Part shown: in pieces, positions 49,935-58,363 of the stretch | Numbering within the stretch: position 1 is the stretch's first letter | Layout of the letters: every line of letters begins with the position of its first letter | Origin: an uncultured Oscillospiraceae bacterium | GTDB lineage: Bacteria > Bacillota > Clostridia > Oscillospirales > Oscillospiraceae | Assembly (NCBI GenBank): GCA_934569225.1 | Contig: CAKTKC010000013.1 | Span: 16,826 to 80,825 of the forward strand | Length of the DNA stretch: 64,000 nucleotides | Reading direction: 5' to 3' | Program-made: the position numbers and the translations under genes | Notes under the pieces: generated by a model | Databases searched by the model: none | What the model was told of the DNA's origin: nothing | What the model saw: only the letters and a program-made list of their open reading frames with translations

Positions 49935-51550
49935 GAATGTGCCATCCTTTCCTGGTTTTCGCTTCGCAGCAGTGCCGCGATGGTCTCCGGCAGCGCCTTA
50001 TTGACCGCGAAGTGAATGTTGTCCGTGAACTTGTCGAGGGAGGTGCTGGGGTTGTCCGTCACGTTTTCGTCCGTGACCCCTTTGCCCCGGATGAACAGGT
50101 TGTTCACCGTGATGTTGGTACACTTGTGTTCGTCGTCATAGCCCCGGATGTTGATGGGGCAGAAATTGCCTTCGATGAAGTCGATGGTGTCGTCTCCGTC
50201 CAGGACGTAGATGCCGTCAAAGGTCACGTCGTCCACCGTTCCCCGCTTATTCGAGCTTGACCAGCTGCTGCTGGCGATGGTGATGTCGATGAGCTGGGCG
50301 TTCTGGCCGGCGTCGCCCTTGCCCATGGAGGCGTCCTCTACCATAATATTCTCATAGCGGATTGCCGAAACGGCGGCATCGTCGGCATTGTGGATACTCA
50401 TGACGGGTTTGTGGAAATTGTGCAGAACGGTGATATTCCGGAAGGTGATGTTCTGAATGGTGGGGTTCAGCTTGCCGCCCTTGTTGGTCTCGTAGCCAAC
50501 CTCCATGGACTGCGCCAGATCCGTCCAGACCTGACAGTTATCAAAGCAGATGTTGGCGCTGTCGGTGCCCTTGTTGGTGGAGTAGTTCTTGACCACCAGA
50601 CTGTCATCCCATGAGCGGACGAAGCTGTCGGATACCGTGATGTCCCGGCTGGACTGGATGGTGATGCCGTCGCCGTTGGGGCGGGCGGTTATGATCTTGA
50701 CCCCATCCACGGTGACACGATCGCAGTCATAGATGTTGATGCACCATGCGTTGGGGTCAAGCAGGGCAATACCGCTGATGGCGATATCCTTGCAGTTGCT
50801 CAGGCTGAGGGGGACGTAGGCTGTGCGCCCGGCCAGCATCCAGCTGTCGTTGTGGGAGCCGTCGATAATGCCGTGGCCGCTGATCTTCGCGCCGGTTACA
50901 TTATTGCCCAGAATGGTGCCCTGAATGATCGCGCCGCCGGAAATGTACACGTCCATGCCGTCGGTGAGCACCATGGTGTCGATGCTCCACGCGCCGGGGC
51001 CGATGTATTTCACCGTGTCCGTGCTTTCCGTGGGGGCGTCATGGTCGATGGTGTTGGCGAAAATGTGCATGGCGTTCATGGCGCTGCCGCCCCACTCTAC
51101 GGTGTAGACGTCCGGTTCGGAAATGGAGAAGGAAATTACATTGCCCTCCACCGTAGGGACGATGCCTTTGGCGAGGGGACGCACCACCACGTCGCCAAGC
51201 TCTATCTGGCCGGTGACGGTGATCTCCATGGTCACCGGCGCGCCCTCAAAGTCGAAGGAGGTTACCGGCGCTTTGGAGAGGGATGGCTTGTAGTTGTTTG
51301 CCCAGGAGTGGGTGTTGTTCACGGCGGTGTCGTATACGAACAGCTCGTTGCCGTCCACCTTCATGGCGGCGACGGTGGAGGCGGGGACCGGCTTGGGGCC
51401 TTCGTAGAGGATAAGGTCAGCGTAGTCGGGCTGCGGGGTGAACAGGTCGGTGGTAAATGTCAGCACGCACAGGACGACGCAGATCACCGCGGCCACGGAT
51501 AATATGGCGATCGCCACATTCAAGCCCTTAGGTTTAACGTTAAACTTCAT
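49931..51550 (-). CDS. Membrane-anchored right-handed beta-helix protein, GH28 (polygalacturonase)-like
   Basis: A 539-residue surface protein. An N-terminal membrane helix (about 10-32) is followed by a beta-sandwich-like region and a long right-handed parallel beta-helix (about 170-480). NGDGITIQSSRDITVSDSFV and SWDDSLVVKNYS resemble the NTD and DD catalytic blocks of GH28. The later GHG and RIK blocks are not clear, so activity on pectin-like or other glycans is uncertain. A perfect LacI-type palindrome overlaps codons 2-7. It heads a unit with the discoidin-domain and QueG-like genes. Confidence 0.75.
   Translation of the reverse strand: MKFNVKPKGLNVAIAILSVAAVICVVLCVLTFTTDLFTPQPDYADLILYEGPKPVPASTVAAMKVDGNELFVYDTAVNNTHSWANNYKPSLSKAPVTSFDFEGAPVTMEITVTGQIELGDVVVRPLAKGIVPTVEGNVISFSISEPDVYTVEWGGSAMNAMHIFANTIDHDAPTESTDTVKYIGPGAWSIDTMVLTDGMDVYISGGAIIQGTILGNNVTGAKISGHGIIDGSHNDSWMLAGRTAYVPLSLSNCKDIAISGIALLDPNAWCINIYDCDRVTVDGVKIITARPNGDGITIQSSRDITVSDSFVRSWDDSLVVKNYSTNKGTDSANICFDNCQVWTDLAQSMEVGYETNKGGKLNPTIQNITFRNITVLHNFHKPVMSIHNADDAAVSAIRYENIMVEDASMGKGDAGQNAQLIDITIASSSWSSSNKRGTVDDVTFDGIYVLDGDDTIDFIEGNFCPINIRGYDDEHKCTNITVNNLFIRGKGVTDENVTDNPSTSLDKFTDNIHFAVNKALPETIAALLRSENQERMAHS
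51531..51545. promoter_or_regulatory. LacI-type operator O4 inside the first codons of the beta-helix gene
   Basis: GGTTTAACGTTAAAC contains the perfect palindrome GTTTAACGTTAAAC, the best copy in the window, located at codons 2-7 of the gene starting at 51550. It suggests the beta-helix unit is under the same repressor as the sugar importer. Confidence 0.65.
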
Positions 51551-51719
51551 AGAACCATGCCTTTCTTCTCAATCGATGTAAGCGCCTTCTCCCCCGGAGA
51601 AAACGCCCGCACGGGGCGGCTTTTCTCAGCGGGGAGACGGGAATATGGTTTCATAATACATGGCGCTGGGGGGCTTGTCAAGGTCGCCGGCGGGGTGCGG
51701 GGAACGAACTGTGGAATGT

Positions 51720-52268
51720 TCACAAATTCTCGCTGCCATTTTCTACGTTTTGGCTAAGCACTTCTGTGGGTTTTCGGTCAATGGCGATCAGGACAGCGCC
51801 GAAATATTTGCGTTTATGGAGAAAGTCTGCGAGACTACCGCCGTAGTTGTCCGCGCCGGTAGAGTTGCGGTAGGTGTTGTAGCCGATGAAGCCCCCGGCG
51901 GTGTGGTGCAGCGCCACAAAATGGGCACCGAAACGGTATTTGTTCCGCCAGTGGTAGAACAGGATGCAGGCGTCCGCATTTTTTGCCGTATCGTCGAAGC
52001 GTTTGGTGTCCACGATGATCTTTACGGGGAAGCCCCATTTCCGGAAGCACACCGCAGGCCCCCAGAAGGAGGTGCCGGTGTTGCCGTGGATCAGGGGCAG
52101 CTGCCATTCGTAATAGCGGATCAGCGCCGGGATGTCCGTTTTGTACCCCAGAATTTGCAGGGCATTCCAGGTGGCAACCCATCCGCAGCCCACGTCCGCC
52201 GAGGCGCGCAGACCGTAGCGGTACCGCTCCTTGGGGATATCGTGCTGGTTGTAGATGAAATCGTTCAT
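51720..52268 (-). CDS. Hypothetical protein with papain/C39-like Cys-His arrangement
   Basis: A 182-residue soluble protein with no recognised name. The segment ADVGCGWVATWNALQILGY places a Cys-Gly-Trp at a helix start as in C39-type cysteine peptidases. FGAHFVALHHTAGGFIGYNTY places a His and a later Asn at the expected catalytic positions. The whole chain seems to be one alpha/beta domain. It lacks a signal peptide. It overlaps the end of the C_GCAxxG gene by four bases. Enzymatic function is speculative; a structural homologue without activity is possible. Confidence 0.65.
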   Translation of the reverse strand: MNDFIYNQHDIPKERYRYGLRASADVGCGWVATWNALQILGYKTDIPALIRYYEWQLPLIHGNTGTSFWGPAVCFRKWGFPVKIIVDTKRFDDTAKNADACILFYHWRNKYRFGAHFVALHHTAGGFIGYNTYRNSTGADNYGGSLADFLHKRKYFGAVLIAIDRKPTEVLSQNVENGSENL

Positions 52269-52747
52269 AGCTGCTCCATATCCGGCTTTGCCGGCGTACC
52301 GACCGGATGCTCCGCAATGTAATCGTCCAGAATGCCCGCCGCTGTCATGACCATGTGGGCGCAGGGACGGATCTTGTAGAATTCCGTCGTGCGGGGCGTG
52401 GGGTTGGGGTCGGATGGGGGATTGTCCAGAATTTCCCGGCAGATAATGCTGCCGACCTTCTCCCGGAACTCCCCGGCCAGGGTCTGCACCAGCTGGTAAT
52501 GGGCTTTTTTGTTCACGTCGTTCTCGCCGGGGTCGTCATAGCCGTACAGAAGCCCCGCAATCATCAGCATTCCGCTGACCGCGCCGCAGACCTCCCGCAT
52601 CCGCCCCATGCCGCCGCCGAAGGAGGACGCCAGCTTCGCCGCAAAGCTCTTTTCAAGCCCCGTTACGTCGCTGAAGGCCTCCAGCACTGCCTGGGCGCAG
52701 TTGCTGTCGGATAAAAAGAGCTCCGCCGCCAATTCTCTGTGATCCAT
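52265..52747 (-). CDS. C_GCAxxG_C_C family protein
   Basis: A 160-residue member of the redox-linked C_GCAxxG_C_C family. Conserved elements are NCAQAVLEAF, FGGGMGRMREVCGAVSGMLMIAGLLYG and later single cysteines (IICREIL, RPCAHMV). The family often occurs near redox or metal proteins, and its function is unresolved. The first motif reads N-C-A-Q-A-V, a variant of GCAxxV. It forms a two-gene unit with the C39-like gene. Confidence 0.82.
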   Translation of the reverse strand: MDHRELAAELFLSDSNCAQAVLEAFSDVTGLEKSFAAKLASSFGGGMGRMREVCGAVSGMLMIAGLLYGYDDPGENDVNKKAHYQLVQTLAGEFREKVGSIICREILDNPPSDPNPTPRTTEFYKIRPCAHMVMTAAGILDDYIAEHPVGTPAKPDMEQL

Positions 52748-52942
52748 CGCTGTTTCCTCCGTATATTTGATAGAACCAGTTTACCGGGAGAAGGGGCAAA
52801 TGTCAAGCCGGAATTCGTCCTCAATCGGACGACAGTCGTCTGTTTCGGCGGCGACAGGTGCCGGATTCGCCGAAACGGCGCCGTGATATTGGCATCCGTT
52901 TTGGAAGATTATACAAAAAATCCGGATGCCGTAAAAAAGCTA

Positions 52943-52971
52943 TTGACAACCCGGGAGCGCAATGCTAGGAT
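52943..52971 (+). promoter_or_regulatory. Promoter of the lysine transporter operon
   Basis: TTGACA (52943-52948), 17-base spacer, TAGGAT (52966-52971), directly before the lysine riboswitch. Confidence 0.82.
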
Positions 52972-52984
52972 ACACTCAAAATTG

Positions 52985-53135
52985 AATCGCTTGATAGAGG
53001 CGCGGTACTCATCAGTACCCTCCGGCAAGGTCGTGCAGCCGCCGAAGGGGAAAGGGATCACCGCCGAAGTGTGGGAAATCTGCCCGGGTTTTTCATGCTG
53101 GGTCGTCAGAGAATATCTGCCGGACTGTCACAAAA
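52985..53135 (+). ncRNA. Lysine riboswitch (L box)
   Basis: The leader carries the class signatures in order: GATAGAGGCGCGG, TACCCTCCGGCAAGG, GCCGAAGGGGAAAGGGAT, ACCGCCGAAG and GGACTGTCAC. A terminator lies 75 bases downstream, before the ATG of the binding-protein gene. Lysine binding should favour the terminator and shut the transporter off. Confidence 0.93.
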
Positions 53136-53205
53136 ATCTTTGTGAAGCGCTATCATTGGCTGTTCGGATCATCCTTTTTCTTGTTTGGGTTTTCCGCATT
53201 TCCAT

Positions 53206-53234
53206 GGACCGCTTTCCAAAGCGGTTCATTTTTT
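53206..53234 (+). terminator. Riboswitch-controlled terminator
   Basis: GGACCGCTTT pairs with AAAGCGGTTC (53206-53227), followed by ATTTTTT; the expression platform of the lysine riboswitch. Confidence 0.88.
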
Positions 53235-53276
53235 ATTCCAAAATGCGAAAACGCAAAAAGAAAGGTTGATCTCAAA

Positions 53277-54161
53277 ATGAAGAAGCTCGTATCCCTTATC
53301 CTGTCCCTGCTCATGGTGTTGTCCATGACCGCCTGTGGAAGCTCTGCTTCCGACGCCCCTGCCGCTTCCGCCGCGCCAACCGCAGACAATTCCGTGGTTC
53401 TCTCCGGCGTGGAGGACGGCGTGCTCACCGTGGGCATGGAGTGTGCCTACGCCCCCTACAACTGGACCCAGATGGACGACTCCAACGGCGCCGTCCCCAT
53501 CGCCAACAACCCCGGCGCTTACGCCAACGGCTATGACGTCATGATCGCCAAGAAGATCTGCGAGGCCAACGGCTGGGAGCTGGAGATCATGGCCATCGGC
53601 TGGGACGGCCTGGTTCCCGCCCTGAACGCCGGGCAGCTGGACGCCGTCATCGCCGGTCAGTCCATGACCGAGACGCGGCTTCAGGAGGTCGACATGGCCG
53701 GCCCCTATTTCTACGCTTCCATCGTCTGTGTCACCCGGAAGGACAGCCCCCTGGCGTCCGCCACCGGCATTTCCCAGCTTTCCGGCTCCTGCACCGCTCA
53801 GACCGGCACCATCTGGTATGACACCTGCCTGCCCCAGATCGAGGGCGCCCAGCTGATGCCCGCTTCCGAAACGGCTCCCGCCATGATCATGGCCGTCACC
53901 TCCGGCACCGTGGACTATATCTGCACTGACATGCCCACCGCCATGGGCGCCTGCGCCACCTATGACAATCTGGTGATTCTGGACTTCTCCGGAAGCGAGG
54001 ACAATTTTAAGGTTGACGCCGGGGAGGTCAACATCGGCATCTCCGTGGTCAAGGGCAATACCACACTGCTGGACGCCATGAACGCGGTCTTAAGCGAAAT
54101 GACCGTGGATGACATGAACCGGATCATGAATGACGCGATTGCCGTTCAGCCCGCAATCTGA
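53277..54161 (+). CDS. Lysine ABC transporter substrate-binding lipoprotein
   Basis: A 294-residue family 3 binding lipoprotein. The signal peptide ends in SMTACGSS (Cys about 20), followed by an Ala/Ser/Pro linker. The type II fold shows the characteristic VGMECAYAPYNWTQ start, GYDVMIAKKICEANGWELE, WDGLVPALNAGQLDAVIAGQSMTETR and the NIGISVVKGN segment. The lysine riboswitch upstream assigns the substrate to lysine. I chose the ATG at 53277, after the terminator; a frame beginning at 53142 would span the riboswitch expression platform. Confidence 0.93.
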   Translation: MKKLVSLILSLLMVLSMTACGSSASDAPAASAAPTADNSVVLSGVEDGVLTVGMECAYAPYNWTQMDDSNGAVPIANNPGAYANGYDVMIAKKICEANGWELEIMAIGWDGLVPALNAGQLDAVIAGQSMTETRLQEVDMAGPYFYASIVCVTRKDSPLASATGISQLSGSCTAQTGTIWYDTCLPQIEGAQLMPASETAPAMIMAVTSGTVDYICTDMPTAMGACATYDNLVILDFSGSEDNFKVDAGEVNIGISVVKGNTTLLDAMNAVLSEMTVDDMNRIMNDAIAVQPAI

Positions 54162-54169
54162 GGTGCCTC

Positions 54170-55030
54170 ATGGATAAGCTTGCAAAACTGATAACCGACA
54201 TCGGAAAGCTGTGGGAGACGTACTCCGGCGCTTATTTTACCGGTATCCGGAACACGCTGGTGCTGGCGGTGGTTGCCACCCTGATCGGCTGCGTGATCGG
54301 CCTGATGTGCGGCATTCTCAACACCATTCCCTACACCCGGCAGGATCCGCCGGTCAAACGCTTCTTTCTGAAGCTGCTGCGGGCGGTGATCCGCATTTAC
54401 GTGGAGGTGTTCCGGGGAACGCCCATGGTCTTACAGGCGGTGTTTATCTTCTACGGACTGCCCTACTTCACCGACGGCGCGGTGGCCTTCAGGGGGATGA
54501 GCGGCATCTGGGTGGCAGCCATCATCGTGGTGTCCATCAACACCGGCGCGTACATGGCCGAGTCCGTCCGGGGCGGCATCATCTCCATTGACCCCGGCCA
54601 GACCGAGGGCGCGAAGGCCATCGGTATGACCCATGTGCAGACCATGGTGAACGTCATCATGCCCCAGGCACTGCGGAACATCATCCCCCAGATCGGCAAC
54701 AACTTTATTATCAACATCAAGGATACCTCCGTGATGTTCGTCATCGGCTTTGTGGAGTTCTTCGCTACCCACCGGAACATTGTGGGCGTCAATCTGCTGT
54801 ATTTTCCCTCGGCGGTGATCGAGATGGCGGGATATCTGATGCTGACGCTGGCGGCGTCCTTCCTGCTGCGCTGGCTGGAAAAGCGGCTGGACGGCAGCGA
54901 CAATTACGAGCTGGTCAGTACGGACTCTCTGGCCATGAGCGCCGGCACCTATTCCCATCCCAGCCGCAAGACACCCTTCGACGAGCGCAGCGGCGAATTC
55001 GATTCCGGAAGACCGAAAGGAGAATACTAA
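54170..55030 (+). CDS. Lysine ABC transporter permease
   Basis: Polar-amino-acid permease of the HisM/GlnP type (286 aa, about five helices). The first helix region is [22 protein letters not shown]. The family blocks [21 protein letters not shown] and [25 protein letters not shown] are present, the latter being the EAA loop contacting the ATPase. The C-terminal 35 residues are a hydrophilic tail longer than usual. It follows the binding-protein gene by eight bases. Confidence 0.94.
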   Translation: MDKLAKLITDIGKLWETYSGAYFTGIRNTLVLAVVATLIGCVIGLMCGILNTIPYTRQDPPVKRFFLKLLRAVIRIYVEVFRGTPMVLQAVFIFYGLPYFTDGAVAFRGMSGIWVAAIIVVSINTGAYMAESVRGGIISIDPGQTEGAKAIGMTHVQTMVNVIMPQALRNIIPQIGNNFIINIKDTSVMFVIGFVEFFATHRNIVGVNLLYFPSAVIEMAGYLMLTLAASFLLRWLEKRLDGSDNYELVSTDSLAMSAGTYSHPSRKTPFDERSGEFDSGRPKGEY

Positions 55031-55031
55031 T

Positions 55032-55772
55032 ATGGAAGACGTGATTTTACAGGTCAACCACCTTTCCAAGTCTTTCGGAAGCCACGAGGTTCTGAGGGAC
55101 ATTGACTTTACCGTCGCCAAGAGCGACGTGACCTCCATCATCGGCGCCTCCGGCTCCGGAAAAAGCACGCTGCTTCGGTGCATCAATCTGCTGGAAACCC
55201 CTACCTCCGGCGAGGTCTGCTACCACGGCAAAAACGTGGCGGGACGGGGCGTCAACGCGGCGGCCTACCGCGCCCATGTGGGCATGGTGTTTCAGTCCTT
55301 TAATCTGTTCAACAACATGACGGTGCTGGAAAACTGCATGGTCGGTCAGGTGAAGGTGCTGAAGCGGAGCCGGGAGGAAGCCCGGGCGCATGCCATGACC
55401 TATCTGGAAAAGGTAGGCATGGCGCCCTACATCAACGCCAAGCCCCGGCAGATTTCCGGCGGTCAGAAGCAGCGGGTAGCCATTGCCCGGGCGCTGGCTA
55501 TGGATCCGGAGGTGCTGCTGTTCGACGAGCCCACCTCCGCGCTGGATCCGGAAATGGTGGGCGAGGTGCTGAACGTGATGCGCTCTCTGGCGCGGGAAGG
55601 GATGACCATGCTGGTGGTGACCCACGAGATGGCCTTCGCCCGGGACGTGAGCAGCCATGTAGTATTCATGAATCAGGGGGTTATTTGTGAGGAGGGTGCG
55701 CCCTCTGAGGTATTCGGGAACCCGCAGAAGCAGGAAACAAAGGATTTCCTCGCCAGATTCCGCAGTGCCTGA
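55032..55772 (+). CDS. Lysine ABC transporter ATP-binding protein
   Basis: ATPase of 246 residues of the polar amino acid group: Walker [15 protein letters not shown]-loop [14 protein letters not shown], signature [15 protein letters not shown], Walker [17 protein letters not shown], and H-loop [10 protein letters not shown]. It completes a three-gene importer under the lysine riboswitch. GAAAGGAGA precedes the start. Confidence 0.96.
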   Translation: MEDVILQVNHLSKSFGSHEVLRDIDFTVAKSDVTSIIGASGSGKSTLLRCINLLETPTSGEVCYHGKNVAGRGVNAAAYRAHVGMVFQSFNLFNNMTVLENCMVGQVKVLKRSREEARAHAMTYLEKVGMAPYINAKPRQISGGQKQRVAIARALAMDPEVLLFDEPTSALDPEMVGEVLNVMRSLAREGMTMLVVTHEMAFARDVSSHVVFMNQGVICEEGAPSEVFGNPQKQETKDFLARFRSA

Positions 55773-55787
55773 TACGGAAAAAGATTG

Positions 55788-55814
55788 CCCGCCGGGGCAA
55801 TTTGCCCCGGCGGG
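55788..55814 (+). terminator. Terminator of the lysine transporter operon
   Basis: CCCGCCGGGGCAA pairs with TTGCCCCGGCGGG (55788-55814), followed by ATTTTG. Confidence 0.88.
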
Positions 55815-55838
55815 ATTTTGTTGGAAAAAGGACGGGCA

Positions 55839-56069
55839 ATGGGGAATACAGTGGCAGTGGAGGTGGCGTACATGTTGGCAGCGGCCTGGCTGATGCTCAG
55901 TTCATTATTTTATTCATTGCAGCTGTCCTCGGGCAGCTTTCCCCGCCCGCTGACGGAAGAAGAGGAACGGTACTACCTGGATCTGGCGGGGAAGGGGGAT
56001 CTGGAAGCAAGGAACGTTCTCATAGAACGGAATCTGCGGCTGGTGGCGCACATTATGAAAAACAGGTGA
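55839..56069 (+). pseudogene. Truncated sporulation sigma factor SigK (N-terminal 76 residues)
   Basis: The frame encodes a hydrophobic pro-sequence-like start (VAVEVAYMLAAAWLMLSSLF) and then SFPRPLTEEEERYYLDLAGK and ARNVLIERNLRLVAHIMKNR before TGA. SigK has exactly this layout: a pro-peptide, then PLS-EEE-YLxxxxxGD-EARN-LIEHNLRLVAHIVKKF of sigma region 1.2/2.1. Everything after LVAHI (regions 2.2-4) is missing; native SigK is about 230-240 aa. The start and upstream region look intact. It may be the 5' half of a sigK split by a skin-type element, or a dead duplicate. No recombinase or second half lies in the window. Confidence 0.8.
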
Positions 56070-56183
56070 TGCGCAGGGTGATTTTTATAGTGGACAAATG
56101 GAACGTTTTGTCCGTGTGTTATGGCTGAGCTGCGTTTTTAGGTGGTGGACAGGCATAGGAAGCGCCCATCGGCAGAATCTTCG

Positions 56184-56212
56184 TTGCGTTCCCTGCAAAG
56201 TTATGGTATGAT
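56184..56212 (+). promoter_or_regulatory. Promoter before the acetyltransferase gene
   Basis: TTGCGT (56184-56189), 17-base spacer, TATGAT (56207-56212), about 58 bases before the ATG. Confidence 0.65.
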
Positions 56213-56270
56213 GAGCAAGAGCGCACACTCGAGAAAGCAGGATCGTGCCGGACATGGAAGTGGTCGTAAA

Positions 56271-56718
56271 ATGAATCTGAGAGATTACAAAACATCCGAT
56301 TGTACACAGTTGGCAGAGCTTTTCTATCAGACCGTTCACAACGTGAACGTGAAGGATTATACGCAAGTGCAATTAAACGCATGGGCGACCGGTGAGGTGG
56401 ATCTGGCGGAGTGGGATGCTTCCTTCCTGAAACATAAAACCGTTGTCGCGGTCGAGGGTTCTGCCATTGTAGGCTTTGGAGATATGGACGGCTCCGGCTA
56501 TCTGGACAGGCTGTATGTACACAAGGATTACCAGCGGCGGGGAATTGCCTCCGCAATCTGCGATGTGCTGGAAAGCGCAGTGCCGGGAAACGGATTACGA
56601 CGCACGCTTCCATTACGGCAAAGCCGTTTTTCCTGCACCGGGGGTATCATGTGATCAAAGCGCAGGAAGTGGTACGGCACGGAGTCGTTTTGACAAATTT
56701 CGTTATGGAGAAAGTCTG
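56271..56718 (+). pseudogene. GNAT-family N-acetyltransferase with a single-base frameshift
   Basis: The frame from 56271 encodes MNLRDYKTSDCTQLAELFYQ, AIVGFGDMDGSGYLDRLYVH and the acetyl-CoA loop KDYQRRGIASAICDVLE, then runs into unrelated sequence and stops at 56654. Shifting frame near the GTGCCGGGAAACGG stretch (about 56579-56593) restores THASITAKPFFLHRGYHVIK and EVVRHGVVLTNFVMEKV to a TGA at 56718. That is the normal GNAT C-terminus, and the total (about 149 aa) is right for the family. One base is missing in a G/C run: a true mutation or a sequence error. Confidence 0.85.
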
Positions 56719-56732
56719 AAAGGGGTATTTTT

Positions 56733-56972
56733 ATGGTTTGCAGCTGCTGCGGCACAAAGAAAGGTTTTTTGGAGATTTTCTATTCGGTTGAAGGAAGCAG
56801 GGAGGTCAAGCTCTGCAGCGATTGCCGGGAGGTGGTGGAAAAACTGGACAGAGATGTACTCGGCGGGGAAAAGGAGCTGTACGATCTCCATATGATCCAG
56901 CTTCAAAAACGTGCAAAAAATCCTTCCGAAGCGTTCCTGAGCTGGAAAACGGCGCACTTTCCGGTCGAGTAG
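56733..56972 (+). CDS. Small CxxC protein of unknown function
   Basis: A 79-residue protein. CSCCGTKKG near the N-terminus and LCSDCREV near residue 27 form two CxxC pairs, suggesting a zinc ribbon. The C-terminal half is charged and helical (LDRDVLGGEKELYDLHMIQL). The start is preceded by a moderate AAAGGGG. It lies 14 bases after the GNAT gene and 9 bases before the phosphodiesterase, so the three are probably one transcript. I do not recognise a named family. Confidence 0.6.
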   Translation: MVCSCCGTKKGFLEIFYSVEGSREVKLCSDCREVVEKLDRDVLGGEKELYDLHMIQLQKRAKNPSEAFLSWKTAHFPVE

Positions 56973-56981
56973 GGAGTGCGC

Positions 56982-57437
56982 ATGGTGAAAATCGGCGTCA
57001 TTTCAGACACCCACGGACTGCTTCGGGAGGAAGTTCTGGAAATTCTGAGGGACTGCGACTGCATTTTCCACGGCGGGGATATCAACAACCAAGGCGTTCT
57101 GGATGCGCTGGGAAAAATCGCGCCGGTCTATGTGGTTCGGGGCAACAATGACAGGGAATGGGCGGAGCAGCTGCCCCATGATCTGACGGTGCAGATAGAG
57201 GGATGGAAAATCTTCATGGTGCATAACCGGAAGGAAATGGAAAACCTCCCGGAAGATGCAGATATCGTCATTTTCGGCCACTCCCATAAATATTCTGAGC
57301 AAGTGATCGACGGCAGGCTCTGGCTCAATCCCGGCAGCTGCGGAAAGCGGCGGTTCGGGCAGGAGATCAGTCTTGCGGTTCTGACGGTGGATGGGACAGA
57401 GTATCAGGTGCAGAAAATTGTTCTGCCTGTCGAATAG
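56982..57437 (+). CDS. YfcE/MJ0936-type metallophosphodiesterase
   Basis: A 151-residue calcineurin-like phosphoesterase. The metal motifs are VISDTHGLL (Asp 9, His 11), FHGGDI, RGNND and FGHSHKY with a following WLNPGS. Length and motif spacing match the small YfcE/MJ0936 family, which hydrolyses phosphodiesters in vitro with unclear physiological substrate. The ATG at 56982 has AGGGAG five bases upstream. It is probably co-transcribed with the small CxxC protein. Confidence 0.93.
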   Translation: MVKIGVISDTHGLLREEVLEILRDCDCIFHGGDINNQGVLDALGKIAPVYVVRGNNDREWAEQLPHDLTVQIEGWKIFMVHNRKEMENLPEDADIVIFGHSHKYSEQVIDGRLWLNPGSCGKRRFGQEISLAVLTVDGTEYQVQKIVLPVE

Positions 57438-57462
57438 GGTGATATAGCAGAATACGAGGTGA

Positions 57463-58307
57463 ATGATGATGCGGCCGATGAAGCCGGATAAGGAAATCTC
57501 CGTGTCCACGATTCGGATCCCGGCCGCCGGCGGGGCGATCCCGGCGCTGGTGCTTTCTCCGAAAACGGGTGGGGAAAATGCCGCCGGAATCCTGTGGATT
57601 CACGGCGGCGGGTACATTGCGGGAATGAAGGAAATGGTTCACGCGTCCCGGGCAGTCGATCTTGTCAGGAAGTTTGGCGCGGTGGTCGTTTCCCCGGCTA
57701 TCGGCTGGCGGTTCTGCGCCCCTACCCCGCCGCGGCTGAGGACTGCTATTCGGCACTGATCTATATGAAAAACCACGTCCGGGAGCTGGGCATCCGGCGG
57801 GATCAGATCATGGTCGGCGGGGAAAGCGCGGGTGGCGGTCTGTGCGCGGCGGTGTGCCTGATGGCGAGGGACAGGGCGTCCGTCAACATCGCCTTTCAGA
57901 TGCCCCTGTATCCCATGCTGGACGACCGGGACACGGAAAGCTCCCGGAACAATCACGGGCAGGTCTGGAACACCCGGAAGAATCACCTTGCCTGGAAGCT
58001 CTACCTCCGGGGTACGCCGAAGGGGCGCGTTCCCGCCTATGCCGCCCCGGCAAGGGCGCGGGACGTTTCCGGTCTGCCGCCGGCCTATACCTTCGTGGGG
58101 GATGGGGAACCGTTTTACGTGGAGACGCTTCGCTATATTGAGGCGCTGAAAAGCGCGGGAATTCCTGCGGATGTGGACGTTTATCACACCGACATCCACG
58201 CCTTCGACATGATGTGCCCGGAGCTGGAGATCAGCAAAGCGGCCGGGGAGAAGTTCAACCGGGTCTTTGCCTATGCGCAGGAGCATTATTTTGCGGACAA
58301 TGCGTAG
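57463..58307 (+). pseudogene. HSL-type alpha/beta hydrolase (esterase) with a single-base frameshift
   Basis: The first frame (from 57463) encodes IPALVLSPK, the oxyanion-hole motif ILWIHGGGYIAGMKEMVHAS and LVRKFGAVVVSPA, then goes out of frame and stops at 57759. The second frame continues YRLAVLRPYPAAAEDCYSAL, the nucleophile elbow GGESAGGGLCAAV, YPMLDD and the catalytic His region DVYHTDIHAFDM to TAG at 58307. Adding one C to the TTTCCCCGG run near 57693 would join them into a normal 281-residue acetyl-esterase-like protein. A pseudogene or sequencing error are equally possible. Confidence 0.88.
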
Positions 58308-58363
58308 CAGGAATTAAAATATGAAATGCAGTCATTTTATTGCATCCCAGGGGGTAATCGACC

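Noticed and set aside
52739..53269. 176-codon plus-strand ORF
   Set aside because: It covers the promoter, lysine riboswitch and terminator of the lysine transporter and resembles no protein.
53142..53276. N-terminal extension of the lysine binding protein
   Set aside because: It would be translated from the riboswitch expression platform; the signal peptide begins at 53277.
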